Below, in pieces: positions 1-12,163 of a DNA stretch of 64,000 nucleotides. The stretch's first letter is position 1; every line of letters starts with the position of its first letter. This DNA comes from Typha latifolia. Its lineage: Eukaryota; Streptophyta; Magnoliopsida; Poales; Typhaceae. Location of the stretch: contig CM034112.1 in the NCBI GenBank assembly GCA_019914945.1, forward strand, positions 5,960,001 to 6,024,000, written 5' to 3'. The notes beneath the pieces are model-generated. The model had not been told where the DNA came from. It made no database searches and saw only the letters and a program-made list of their open reading frames with translations. The translations under genes were made by a program, and so were the position numbers.

Positions 1-352
1 TCGTCGACTCCGGACACCCGTACGAATATCTAACGCGAGTCTCAATCTAATCCCACTCCTTTTTAGGCGTCGGAGGCGATGAAGAGGGACGGAAACCACG
101 AACGAGACGTGATCGCGGAGGAGCGAATAGGAAGAGGAGTCGAGGAGGCGAAGGCAGCGGCGACGATGAGACCGATTTGGAGGTGAGCAAAGAGGCCGCG
201 GACGAAGAGGAGAGGTCGTGGTGAGAGACGGAAGGGAGGTGGAGGGGGAAAGGAACGGAAAGGAAGATGGTGGTGTCTAAGGAGGATTAAAGGGTAGGGA
301 CGACGGAGACGGAGACGGAGACGGTGAGCGAAGGGTTTCAGGCGTTGTTTGG
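1..352. other. GC-rich gene-edge-like segment, unassigned
   Basis: This segment is much richer in G and C than what follows. It is dominated on the plus strand by purine runs (GAGGAGGCGAAGG, tandem GGAGAC units near 308-326). The composition, seen from the minus strand as CT-rich with many CCG and CTC triplets, resembles the 5' UTR or first exon of a plant gene leaving the left edge of the window. I found no convincing reading frame in the part I can see. It could equally be an LTR fragment. The function is unknown. Confidence 0.2.
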
Positions 353-2177
353 TTCGTGAGTAAATGTCTTCATTTTATAATCCAAATCCAATACTTTATA
401 TATAATTTGGTCAGACTACGTATAAAATAAATCGCGTTATAAGTTAATAAAAAAACCTTATCACAAATAGAGTGTACGATAAAATTATATCTATTTTCTA
501 TCTAAATTTCTATTAATAAAAAATAATCAAAATATCGTCTTTATGCCAACCCCTCTCTCCCTTTCTTCTATATTTTTTCCACCTTTATCTCAATAGTCGA
601 TTTCTGTCTCAATTGTCGATTATTCTTTCTTTCTCTATTTGTTTCAAATTTTATGCTTTTTATTGGGTAGAAAATTTGGATCGCTTTATTCTCGATTTGT
701 TTTAAATATTCATTATGCTCCTAAAAATCTATTATATAATTTTTGATTTATGAAAAAGTACGAAACATATTTAGAAGTATATTGACTCCACGGTATAAAT
801 TTGTTCAATGTATGCTTGTTTTCATTTTGCTCATCGGCTTACCGCTCATCACCTGTTATATTTGGTCCTCCGTATAAGTTAAAGCTTAAGTATAATGGGA
901 TTGAGTTTGAGTTAACCCAAATAACAAATTTATAAATATGCTTATCTTTCAAATCTCTTATAATATAGGATGAGAGGGTTTAGAGCATATAAAGAAAAGA
1001 AAAAAAAAGAGATGATACATATATAGAAGGGGGAAATAGAGAAAGAAGGGTTTGTTAAGTGGATAGAAGAAGAAGAATGTGTTATTAGAGGTGATCTTAC
1101 TACCTTGCAAGGGAATGTCAATGCCGGTGTGCATATACTTCTCTGGATCATCTTTTGCTCTCTCTAAAAGTTCATACACCTTTTATTTTCACCACTGATT
1201 GGTGAGATTTTTTTACTCATCATTTTTTCTTTTGGTGTTTCATCAAATGATGAGATTATAGCTCAAAAAATAGTTTTTTATTTGAGAAGCATGTATGCTT
1301 GCCTGTAGTGTTATTTAAAGAATATTTGTATCTCCCTACATATTGTGAAGAAGTTTGCTAAGACAAGGCCCCGTGATTTTTTTCAATTTGAGTTTTTCAT
1401 ATAAAAATCTTAATGTGATTATTTGCTTGAGTTGATATTGTTCCATTGTGATGATTGCTTTTATTTTAGCTTCTTATAAATTAGTGTTTCTCATTTGATT
1501 GTGCATAATCAAGGAATTGTCATTTCCTTAACATTCCCTGCACTTTTACATGATTAAGATTAAAGATCCAAATAACAATATATTATTGATTGACTCGGGC
1601 TTGAGAGGAATCCAATTATTATTACCCTTTTCGTCCTACTTCAGCCAGCAGATCAAACCCATATTTTCACAAGTACGTCGTGGCATCTTAATTTAATAAT
1701 AATTGTATACATATTGCTTTGGCACATTTAAATCGGTAGTCATCTTATAAATACTCTTGATCAAATAGAATTTGTAGATTTAAATATCCGAATGAATAAG
1801 GAACGTATTGAATAAATTAATCTATTTCCTGATTTAGACAAAATGACCCGATTAGAATTTTTTTTTCTTTAAGTTTGAAGACAGAGTTTCATTAGCAAGC
1901 ATTATTACAGATTTGATCTAAACAAGAGCCCACCCATACCATTGTCAAATGACCCATGCATCTTATACAGATTGATAGGTTTTTCAATCATAATCAAATG
2001 AATTTTTTTTAAAGAATATCTCTAATTATCTCTTTCAGAATATCACCACTTTGGCATGTGAATGGATCTTTTCCTTGTAGAAATATATGCAAGGTTGTTT
2101 AAAATCTACTGAAAGATTTGAGATAATTGTATTTTCTATAGATGTCGTCTGATTATATCATATTAACTTGTGACTGT
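353..2177. other. AT-rich spacer without a recognisable gene
   Basis: The stretch is AT-rich with frequent T and A runs. The string GCGTTGTTTGGTTCGTGAG near 342-360 looks like the outer end of a plant MITE, but no matching inverted end is evident. A purine-rich tract on the plus strand at 971-1080 gives short minus-strand reading frames rich in F, I and S; I regard these as chance. Confidence 0.4.
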
Positions 2178-2219
2178 ATAGTTGTAATAACCCAGATTTA
2201 AAAATAAAATAAATAAATA

Positions 2220-2220
<1 letters not shown>

Positions 2221-2297
<77 letters not shown>

Positions 2298-2299
2298 AT
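2221..2299. repeat. Compound microsatellite (AAT)n-(GAT)n
   Basis: About seventeen TAA/AAT triplets run directly into about ten GAT/ATG triplets. They lie just inside the 5' end of solo LTR copy 1. Poly-Met and poly-His/Tyr reading frames across it are artefacts of the repeat. Confidence 0.9.
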
Positions 2300-2493
2300 A
2301 TAAATTCAATTATATAAAAAAAAAGACAAAAAGAAAAAAAAATTGTGTTGCATGGCACGAGCTCGTGCCATGCAGGTTGCAGGCGGGCTGTGGGCACTAC
2401 GCACCCCCAGCTGTCAGCCTGGCCAACCTAGTTGGGCCAGCTAGCGCGGTGGGCCCCGACGCCGCCTCAACCGCCATCGTTCCACCTCCCCAC

Positions 2494-2938
2494 CACCTCT
2501 CTCTATCTTTTTCTTCTCTCCACTCTCTATCTTTTGGTCCCTCTCTCTATCTCTCTTTCTTCTCTTTCCCTCAAACTCTCTCTCACTGCTACCATCGCCG
2601 ACCCACTGTCGCTGCCGTCGTGCTACCGCTGGTGAGCCTCCTCCTTCCTCCTCTACCTTCTCTCTCTATCTCTCTCTCTCTTTCTCTGTGTTTCTCTCAC
2701 TTGGGTTCAAGCTCGTCGGAGCCGAATCGCCAGCGAGAGGTCGGCCGCTGGCTGGCCCAGCAGCGGCCGAGCCCCTCCCCACTGGCCTATCACCCCCTTC
2801 CCATCTTCTTCTTCTTCTCTTCTCCTCTTCTTCTTCTCTTCTCCTCTTCTTCTTCTTCTTCTTCTTCTTTCTTCTTTCTTCTTCCTTTCTTCTTTTTCTT
2901 CTTCCTCTGCATCTTCTCCTTCTTCTCCTTCACTTTCT
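2494..2938. repeat. CT/TTC-rich low-complexity tract of the Tekay-like LTR
   Basis: Dense CTCTCT and TTCTTC runs alternate with a GC-rich block. Tracts of the same kind occupy the corresponding position in the copies at 11730-12155, 42404-42800 and 59765-60120. Long Ser/Leu/Phe-rich frames here are composition artefacts, not genes. Confidence 0.7.
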
Positions 2939-2943
2939 GCAAC

Positions 2944-2966
2944 AGTGCTGGGCCGAGCTCAGTATT
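2944..2966. repeat. Decayed LTR hairpin (copy 1)
   Basis: The arms AGTGCTGGGC and GCTCAGTATT, separated by CGA, are the counterpart of the perfect hairpin in the copy at 11649-11671. The differences are C-to-T or G-to-A changes, which an RNA stem would tolerate as G-U pairs. Confidence 0.55.
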
Positions 2967-4928
2967 GTAGTATTTTATTTATGTTATTTATTTAAATATT
3001 TCTTTTCTTAATTAGTGCAAATAGATTAGTTAGATATTAATTATTTAAATAGTGATATATATTCTTCAATATGATTATTATTAATTATAATTAGTATAGT
3101 TAATGATTAATTAGGTTATAAGCTATTACACAGATATAGGTAATACTTATATTTATTTATTTATATTTCTATTAGATTAATAAATAGTTTTATAAATTAT
3201 AATTATTAGATTTATGTACTAATATTCATAATATATATATTTTAAGTAATTTTAGCAATTTATTATATACTATTGTGTGTAGAATAAGATACTAGTCTTA
3301 TTTATTTATTTATTTATTATTTTGTATAATTAAGTAAAGACTATATAATTTCTGATTAATCAAGATAAAGTAAGAATTATCAAATAGATCTTGTCTATAC
3401 TTATATCTTATTTATAATTATTTAGCTTTTATCTCATAATTATGTATTTAGAATATTTTATATAAAAAGAAACAAATCTTTCTCCTTATATTATAACTAG
3501 CATTTTATAATAATAGTATAATTATAGTATTTTAATTGTACCTATGATATGAATCTAATTATGTACAAAATAAAAGAAGTGATTCTAAACTTAATAAACA
3601 TTTATATTCTATTTGAACTAATTCTAATTGGATAAACAACTAACTAATGTTACTTAAATATTTTCAGACCCCGAACCCCTTATCTGAGACCCCGTGGACC
3701 CGGTTAGCATGAGTTGACTCTCGGTTGACGGATGTAAGGGATATGTGGTTCTATTTTCTGATCAGATGTGAGTAGTCTTATCCCCTAGAAGTCTTTCTCA
3801 AATTAGAATATATTATATAATTATGTATATGCATATTTTGGCCTCTAACATAATTATATGACTTTATCTAAAAATAATTTTATTTAAGCATTTTATCATG
3901 TATTCGATTAGGTTGATCTTGGATATGAGTATACGGGTGATATATAGAGATGATTGGAGATGACTATACTGTTATGATTTTATATGGAGAATATCTTTAG
4001 TATGAGTATGCATGTGATATACTAATATGAATATGCATATAACAGATGTATAATTCGAGATTGCATCACATTATATCTCTTTTGACTTTCTTACCATCTA
4101 AATTCTTAATATGCATGACTTGTTATAGTACTGGATATATGCATGTGATCTATCATATAGAAGGAAATGCATAAATCTCATTGATATGAAAGTTAATACA
4201 AATAATTTGTGGGTACTCGAGTAGGCGCTAGGGTTAACGATGCTTGGATTGATGATTATTAAGGACACATTCATATACTCATTCATAACATGATACTCTT
4301 TCTGATCTATATTATCTAGTACATAATTTACTCTCTGTTTAGCATCACTGTTTCGGGGTAAAACCTATTCACTAAGCCTTTTAACCCATAACTCTTTATA
4401 TTTCTTTTCTAACCCCCAAGATTATGTGATAGCAACTTGAGATATCATAAGGAGATATTTTAGAGCAAAAATAAGGTGAGCTATACATGAGATGGTATAG
4501 AAAATAATTTACCCAAATATTGAGTTGTATTATTATTTGACATTTGTACTCTATTGTATAGACGATAATTTGTATAATATATGTCAGATTATAGTGTACT
4601 CATGTATTAGTGATTTTAGTTGTATCTTGATAGTCTGTCGTAGCTTGTGTGGGCCATACTAGATTATGTATTGGTATAGTGTATATTATTGCGGACTTGA
4701 ATGTTCATATATTACCACGTTTATTTGGGTAATAGTATAATTTATTTGGTGATAAATTATATGAGCATGGATATGTTAGTAGGTCTTATTTGATGATGTT
4801 ATGATTATATGAGCATAGGAGTGTATCTATGCGTGGCGAGCCTCGTCCGTCCTATTGCGTGCATCGTGTATTCCGTATGGGCACGTGGGCGTGCACGTAC
4901 CCATACCGGGCGACGGCGTTACAATAGT

Positions 4929-5383
4929 AAACTATTACATTACTTTATACTTTTTTATTGTTGAAAATGTTAGTTGTGTTTATATCTTTATCCTTTAGGG
5001 GCATAATGGAAAAGAAGGATGGTACACTTCTCAAAAGGGAGGTGCAATGCGAAAATAAAACTTTATAAAGGATGCATGGAGAGAGATGGAAAGTGATTGG
5101 AAAGAAAAAAAACGGGTGCATTTTATAATAAGGATTAGTTTAAAAAAAAAAGATGGATGTATCTATGTGAGCTTCACAGATTATACAAGACCCTTAAAGA
5201 TAAAAGTGGATCGGGATGAGCAACATATTTTATAAACCTGTGCCGGGTGATGAAGCTGATTGGAAAGATGTCATTAAGGCAAAAATTTTACTACATTTCT
5301 TTTATGTAAAGTAATTATGCAATTTATTTCTTAAATTTTACTGCATTCTTTATTATTTGTTTTGTTTATAGTGTGACAAGACC
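4929..5383. other. Spacer before Harbinger ORF1
   Basis: This AT-rich stretch follows the solo LTR. The segment near 5236-5285 (reading ADWKDVIKAK in one frame) may be the first exon end of the ORF1 remnant, followed by an intron-like AT-rich run to about 5383. No terminal inverted repeat of the Harbinger element could be fixed here. Confidence 0.3.
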
Positions 5384-5869
5384 TTAGCTAGCGTGAGGGG
5401 AGAGTCATTTACCTCCTTTAATGACGTAGATTTCTTGGTTGGAAATTCTAATGCAACTGGGTACTATGGAATTGCTTCCAATGTAGGTGAAAATGGTCAA
5501 GGGATTGAAAGCAATGGATCATCTGATATACCTAATATGACGGAGCAGAATTTGGATAATGAAGCCATGACTGCTCAACCTCAAAATCCTATCACACTAG
5601 ACATAACAAACAGAAGGTACCAATATTCAACTGGAACTAAAAGATATGCAGACGAGGGCACATCTAGAGTCTGTAGGAAGAAGAAGGGTACGGTAACTAA
5701 TTATACTTGCCTTAAGTTGGTTGAAGGTTTTAAGAAAATGATCGAAGTTAAAGGGAAAATGGTTTTGCTTAAACGACAAGTTTACGGGACACCAAGAAGA
5801 GCAATTCCAGTTTTGTTGACCTACCAAACGTGGACTCTGATAAATTTTTATGACGCTTCGTACTACTGA
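5384..5869 (+). pseudogene. PIF/Harbinger-type ORF1 (Myb/L10-interacting-like) remnant
   Basis: A frame from about 5384 encodes an acidic, Asn/Gly/Ser-rich stretch (LVGNSNATGYYG), then a basic KKKG cluster, then LKLVEGFKKMIEVKGK. This order matches the C-terminal half of the Myb/SANT-like ORF1 protein carried with the transposase by plant PIF/Harbinger elements; in that family ORF1 assists transposase DNA binding and nuclear import. The last about 25 residues drift out of frame near 5815 (the other frame reads VDLPNVDSDKF, closer to family sequences), so I score one frameshift. The N-terminal Myb domain is not visible. The transposase lies downstream on the same strand at 7801-13922, as expected for one element. 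Assignment to ORF1 is an inference from motif order, not from an alignment. Confidence 0.5.
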
Positions 5870-6854
5870 TGAGCAAACATCAAATTACTGCAATGCTCAA
5901 GAAAGATCACAATGATGATAAGATAATTAAATTCTCTAAAATGAGCAAATATCAAATTCTCCAAAGTATTTGCCTAAAATTATAGGTACCATATAGGAGC
6001 CTATAGTATTTGATTATGAGAGATACCAATAAAAAATTAAAGGCAACAATAATTCGAAGGAGATAATCCAAGATTCCCTAACAAAAACCACCATAACAAA
6101 ATTGAAGAAATAATTAATTTCACATAAAGGAACAAAGAAAATTCTTTCTTTCACCACTCTCATCCATGTTCATTAAACTGTTCGGTAATGAAATAGCAAC
6201 ATCAAAACACCATCTTTTTGCAGTAAGAATGGAACTGTGTGGTAATAAAATAGCAATAGCAACACTCAATAAGAATCTCTTGATTCCAATCATAAGAAGA
6301 CCAAGAACGAAGAAATTATAGAATTGCATATGGTTTGAAACGGGGCTCCCACTAGTTGGCCAATCCAAAGAAAAACGCTAATTGGTATTGATTATTAGAT
6401 CAAATGAATATACTTTTGAAGCTGATCACGCTAATGAAATGGATTGCTAGCAACAGATGGTACTTGCTTTTTTTTGGCCCCTTCTAGAATGGATCTACTG
6501 TAGTAGTTTAGTAGATATAAGAGAACAACAATGTGGAGGAAGACAGTGGAAGAGAAGGTAGTATTGCTCCTTCTCTTCTTCTCTCTTACTCTTCCATCTT
6601 TTCGAGATGCCAGCGAAGTGAATGTGATGCTGACAAAGCTTCGAAGTGAAGGCGATGCTGGCGATGTGTCGAAGTGAAGATTGACTCTGATGATGCATCG
6701 TGGGAAAGATAATCAAAAAAGGCGAAATGTTATAATGCGGCAAGCACTACTTGATCTCATACAACATGGGAAGTTACATCATTAATTAAAACCCTAGATT
6801 AAAATTGGGTTAAGTGATTTGATATTCTTGCACCACTATTCAATATAATACACT
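5870..6854. other. Spacer between ORF1 remnant and CACTA-like block
   Basis: Mixed, mostly AT-rich sequence. I see short frames on both strands but no family motif. The segment 6600-6690 contains three loose repeats of GATGCTGGCGATG / GCGAAGTGAATGTGATGCTG type. No function is proposed. Confidence 0.3.
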
Positions 6855-7213
6855 CAAATTCAATTTGACAAAAGTATATTTATAAAATGATGGTGTGGTT
6901 TTAACAAAAGAGAAATATTGCGATGGTTTTTATAGAACTATGGTTTACTAACATTTTGAAAGTGTTGGCAAATGAGCGAATTACTGGATGCTAATTACCG
7001 CTCAGAAATGTTGGGATTGCTTTCGATTAATCTCAATATATTCTTATAGTGTTGTTAAGTTAGCATTTAATATGAGTCTCATCAATTTTCGCTGACATGT
7101 TTTAAAAAATGACAGCAATTAGAAAGTGTCGGCATATATATTACATTACCAACATTTTGTTAAATATCAGAATATAAATGTCAGAAAAAATAGTTATATT
7201 GTAATGTGCTAGG
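6855..7213. mobile_element. CACTA-like terminal block (possible)
   Basis: The segment contains scattered direct and inverted copies of a short motif (AAAGTGTTGGCA, TGTCGGCA, ATGACAGCAATT, CCAACATTTTGT) of the type found in the subterminal repeats of plant CACTA elements. It ends GTTATATTGTAATG, which read on the minus strand is CATTACAATATAAC, close to the usual CACTACAA terminus. The opposite end was not found and no transposase lies next to it, so this is a fragment at most. Confidence 0.35.
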
Positions 7214-7232
7214 AACAAATGAGTGCATAGAG

Positions 7233-7530
7233 CAATGGATTGTCACCATCACCTTAAATCAATAAACCATTCAATATTGATAGCCTAAACTATGTCAGGC
7301 AAGAGTCAGAAATTAGTTCTCAATCATTTGCACAAGCTATATACAACCAATATAACCTTGCATCTTTTGGACAACTCGCTCAAGAAATAGGTGGTTCCTC
7401 AATTATTGCTCATTCTCATGGTGATGGCTCTTCTCATTCTCATGATTGTGGCACTGCTCATTCACGTGGTGACGGCACTTCTAGTTGTAGAGAGTCAGTC
7501 GGGCGTGTAGGATTATTATGTTTTTTCAAC
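7233..7530 (+). pseudogene. Unrecognised coding-like remnant
   Basis: One frame is open from about 7258 to 7530. It reads as a plausible protein with QSFAQAIYNQYNLASFG and then a Gly/Ser/His-rich repeat (HSHGDGSSHSH, AHSRGDGTSS). I do not recognise the family. Its position, between ORF1 and the transposase of a Harbinger remnant and beside CACTA-like repeats, suggests transposon origin. No start codon in good context is visible. Confidence 0.3.
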
Positions 7531-7534
7531 TAGT

Positions 7535-7740
7535 GGACTATTTTAAATATTTTAGGACTCTTGTGTTGTTTTGAGCTTATGAACCATTTTAGATATTTAC
7601 AACTGATTTGTTTGTTTTTGACTTGTGGACTATTTTGAACATTTTAGGACTGTTACGTTATTTTCAACCTATGGAGTCTTTTAGACATTTTAGAACTATT
7701 AAGTTATTTTCAGCTTATGAATTATTTTGGCTATTACTTG
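7535..7740. repeat. Degenerate tandem repeat, about 60 bp
   Basis: Three to four loose copies of a unit of the form GGACTATTTT(A/G)AA(T/C)ATTTTAGGACT...TTATTTTCAGCTTATG follow one another. They sit just upstream of the transposase remnant. Confidence 0.5.
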
Positions 7741-8998
7741 GGTTGTTATGATATTTTCAACTTAAGAGCTATTTTTGTTCTAATTTGTATTTTTCTTAGT
7801 GCAATTAATTTTAGAACAAGACCTTTTTGCGGTAACCAATTAATTTTAGATATCCTTCGTAGACATCCCAATCATTGCTTGGATGAATTTAGGATGTTAA
7901 AAGAATTTTTCAGCCAGAGGTGTTAGAAGAAAGGGGCATGATAAAACAAAATCTAATATCTCAACTAGTAAGCAACTTGCCATATCCTTATATGTCGTTG
8001 GATATGGAGCAACAAATAGAGTATTGGCGGAGAAATTCTAACACTATGGTGAAATAATTAGTCGTCACTTCAATCAAGTTGCCTCAAGTATTGCATCCCT
8101 TAATTCAAGTTATATTCAACTTCCATCTCCCAAAATTGGAGTTCACCCAAAAATTTGAGCCAATTTAAATTTTTACCCGTACTTCAAGGTTAGTAATATT
8201 AGTATGTTTATAAGCATATATTGTTTGAAATATTTTAATGCCATTAGTTAGACATCATATTAATAATTTATTTATGCAGAATGCCCTTGGGGCATTCAAT
8301 GGGACTCATATTCCCACTATTGTGAGAGTACACAAGCAACCTCGATATTGTAATCGCAAGGGATTTGTTTCGCAAAATATCATGGGTGTGGTAAATTTTA
8401 ATATGTAATTTCTTTATTTTGCTATTGTTGGTTGGGAAGTGTAACGCCCCGCCCGGCACGAGCACGTGCACACCCACGCGCCCACACGACATGCGCGGTG
8501 CACGCGACAGGACGAGCGAGACCCGTCACGCACACATACTCTCTGTACACATACAATCATGACATCATCAAATACTACCTGCTAACATATCCATGATCAC
8601 ATAACCCATCACCAATTAAATCATATTATTAACCAAATAAATCTGTTAACATATGAATATCCCAGTCCACAATAATATACATTAAACTACTACATAATCT
8701 GGTAGGACCCACATAGGCCACAACAAACCATCAAGATACAACTAAAACGACTAATATAAGAGTACACTATGATTCGACCTGTATTATACAATTCATCGTC
8801 TAATACAACAGAGTACAAATATCAAATACTAGTACAACTCAATTCCTATATAAATTATCATCTATACCGTCTCGCATCTATGGCTCACCTCATCATCGCT
8901 CTAAAATATTTTCTCAAGATATCTCAAGTCGCTATCACATACCACGTATCTGAGGGGGTTAGAAAAGAAATAAAGAGAGTCATGAGCAAAAAACTCAG

Positions 8999-10282
8999 TG
9001 AATAGACCTTACCCCGAATTAGTGATATTAAACAAAGAGTAAATCATGTACTGGATAATATGAAATATAAAGAGCATCATGCCATGAATAAGTATATGAA
9101 TGTTCCTCAATAATACATAAATAAAAAATAGATAACATGTCATGTCATAACTGGTAGAATATATAATCCTCGACAATGTATAAATAAATCTCCATGTCAT
9201 ACCATCATCATAACTCTCTCTCAAATATGACACATGATGCATGCCGACCATGATAATGCTATGATATCAAATTCAACCATATATAATGCATATTGATCAC
9301 TCAATAATTAGGTAACCAAATAATAATGAAATCATATGCATTTTTCAACATCACAATCATCAATCATCACTGACATCTCGATATAATATCATCATACTAG
9401 ACCACTATGCACAGTCAACACCCGGTATCCGGTCTCAACATCATGCCCGAAGGCTTAGAGCATACTCTGCCATCCGCAAGGAGTATCTCAAATATAATCA
9501 TACCCTGCTATCCGCTAAGGGTATCAACGTCTATCCAGATCGGGCACCCTCATAGTTGATAGAAACCTTGTGAGGATAACTCGCCACATATGCCCTGGCG
9601 AACGGCATGTGTCCGAAATGTCGCTGCGCACACAAACTAATGAATAGACCTTACCCCGAATTAGTGATATTAAACAAAGAGTAAATCATGTACTGGATAA
9701 TATGAAATATAAAGAGCATCATGCCATGAATAAGTATATGAATGTTCCTCAATAATACATAAATAAAAAATAGATAACATGTCATGTCATAACTGGTAGA
9801 ATATATAATCCTCGACAATGTATAAATAAATCTCCATATCATACCATCATCATAACTCTCTCTCAAATATGACACATGATGCATGCCGATCATGATAATG
9901 CTATGATATCAAATTCAACCATATATAATGCATATTGATCACTCAATAATTAGGTAACCAAATAATAATGAAATCATATGCATTTTTCAACATCACAATC
10001 ATCAATCATCACTAACATCTCGATATAATATCATCATACTAGACCACTATGCACAGTCAACACCCGGTATCCGGTCTTAACATCATGCCCGAAGGCTTAG
10101 AGCATACTCTGCCATCCGCAAGGAATATCTCAAATATAATCATACCTTGTCATCCGCTAAGGGTGTCAACATCCATCCAAACCGGGCACCCTCATAGTTG
10201 ATAAAAACCTTGTGAGGATAACTCGCCATATATGCCCTAGCAAACGACATGTGTCCGAATGTCTGCTGCGCATACAGACTAA
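8999..10282. repeat. 642-bp tandem duplication inside LTR copy 2
   Basis: The block starting TGAATAGACCTTACCCCG at 8999 is repeated at 9641. The second copy follows the first directly and matches base for base except for about fifteen scattered changes, mostly transitions. The orthologous block is single in LTR copy 3 (from about 56824), so the duplication arose in this copy or its immediate lineage. Confidence 0.9.
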
Positions 10283-11648
10283 CGACCTCGGACGTAAGGC
10301 CAATAGGATCGCGACTATGTCGAGCGATCAATCATCCACCAAGCGCGTCCTAACCCTCGCGCCCACTCGGGTATCCTCATGCTTTCTATCAACTATCCTA
10401 TCAATTATATTTCATGCTTTTCTTTTAAATGACAGATCAAATGCATATATCCAGTACGATAACAAGTCAATGCATAACAGGAATTTAGGTGGAATAGGGA
10501 TCAAGAGAAAATAATGCAATGTAGTCTCCAACTGTATCGTCAACACATGCATACTCATGCTAATCTATTACATGCATACTAATGCTACAGATCAACTCGG
10601 TAAACAATCATAACAGTAGAATCATCTCTCATGATCTCTATATATCACCAATGTGCTCATATCCCAGATCAACCTAATCAGATGCATGATAAAATATGCT
10701 TGACTATAATCATATCTAGATAAAGTCATATAATCATGCTGGAGGCCAAAACATGCATGTACATAATATATAATATAACCTAATTTGAGAAAGGCGTCTA
10801 AGGGATAAGACTACTCACCGTCTGATCAGAAAAAACAAACCACGCATCTCTCACGTCCGTCAGGTAATCGAGTGACACTCATCGCTAGCAAGGTCCATAG
10901 GGTCTCAAATAAGGGGGTTCGAGATCTGAAATATTTAAGTAGTATGATGTTAGCCGTTTATCTAATTAGAATTAATTCACTTAAAATATAAAGGTTTATT
11001 AGGTTTAGAATCAATTTTCTTTATTTTTGATTACATAACTAGGTCTATAATATAGATACGATTCAAATATTATAATTCTATTATTATTATTATAAAATGT
11101 TAGTTATAACATAAGGAGAAGAGGGCTGTTTCCCTTTATATGAGAGTATTTCTAAATATATAATTATAAAATAAAATAAAAGGCTAAATAAGTATAGACA
11201 AGGTCTAATTATAATTAATTTTATAATTCATGCACTATCTTGATTAATTAGGGATAATACAGTCTTTACTCGATAAAATAATAAATAAATAACTAAATAA
11301 GCTTAGTATTTTATTTGTTGCAGAATAATCATAAAATTAATAGAAATACTTAAAATATATATGATGAGGGTATTAGAATATAAATCTAATAATTATAATT
11401 TACAAATCTATCTATTAATCTAATAGATAAATAAATAAATAAATAAATAAATATAAGTATTACCTATATTTATACCTAATTAATCATTAATTATAAAATT
11501 ATCATTAATAAAATTATATTGAAGAATATATAATATGATTAAAATAGTTAATGTCTAAATAATCTATTTGCATTAATTAAGAAGAAAAATACCTAAATAA
11601 ATAACATAAATAAAATAATAAATAAATAAATTAATTAAATCTGCCATA

Positions 11649-11671
11649 AGTGCTGGGCTCGGCCCAGCACT
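11649..11671. repeat. Perfect LTR hairpin (copy 2)
   Basis: The arms AGTGCTGGGC and GCCCAGCACT are perfect reverse complements around a TCG loop. Each arm contains TGGGC/GCCCA, which resembles the site II (TCP-type) promoter element of plants. It sits at the boundary between the CT/GA-rich and AT-rich parts of the LTR, as in the other copies. Confidence 0.75.
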
Positions 11672-11729
11672 GTGCAGAGAAGAAAAAAGAAGAAGTAGAA
11701 GCCGAGGAGGAAGAAGAAAAAGAAGGAAA

Positions 11730-11953
11730 GCAGAAGAAGAAGAAGAAGAAGAAGAAGAAGAAGAAGGAAGAGGAGGAGGAGAAGAAGAAGAAGAAGAAGA
11801 AGAAGAAGAGAAGATGAAGAGAAGATGAAGAGAAGAAAGAGAGAAGGTGAGGGAGGGACTTACGGACCCGGGCCGGCCGGGAGGGCACTGGCTGTTGCTG
11901 GCCAGCCAGCGGCCGGCTTCTTGCCGACGGCTCGGCTCCGACGAGCTCGGGCA

Positions 11954-12026
<73 letters not shown>

Positions 12027-12131
12027 CTCACTGGTGGCGGCTTCGGGAAGGTGGCGGCGGGCCAACGTCGGCGACGAGCAGTGCGAAAGATAGTGGAGAG
12101 AGTGGAGTGAGAGAGAGACCGAGAGAGATAA

Positions 12132-12155
<24 letters not shown>
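11730..12155. repeat. (GAA)n, (GA)n and (GATA)n tracts of LTR copy 2
   Basis: GAA triplets run at about 11730-11820, an almost pure GA tract at about 11949-12022, and GATA tetramers at about 12127-12151. These produce long Ser/Leu or Arg/Glu repeats in translation that are not proteins. Confidence 0.9.

Positions 12156-12163
<8 letters not shown>

Larger units (their letters stand above)
2183..4923 (+). mobile_element. Solo LTR, Tekay/Del-like Ty3/Gypsy family (copy 1)
   Basis: The unit begins TGTAATAACCC and ends GGCGACGGCGTTACA, so it has TG...CA ends. It is flanked by an identical 5-bp duplication, ATAGT, at 2178-2182 and 4924-4928. It matches, in order, the other large LTR copies at 8440-12370, 42228-45145 and 56266-60257: a GC-rich block with CT-rich runs, a TGCTGGGC hairpin, a long AT-rich body, the landmark GACCCCGAACCCCTTAT near 3667, and a GC-rich 3' edge. 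No internal coding region is attached, so it is a solo LTR left by recombination between LTRs. The copy at 42228 is preceded by a Tekay/Del-type polypurine tract, which gives the family assignment. The length of 2.74 kb fits the long LTRs of that lineage. Confidence 0.85.

Noticed and set aside
2266..3011. Long plus-strand frames rich in Met, Ser, Phe and Leu
   Set aside because: They run through microsatellite and CT-rich tracts inside a solo LTR; composition, not selection, explains them.
9009..9893. Two identical 80-residue frames as a duplicated gene
   Set aside because: They are chance frames in the 642-bp duplicated AT-rich LTR segment.
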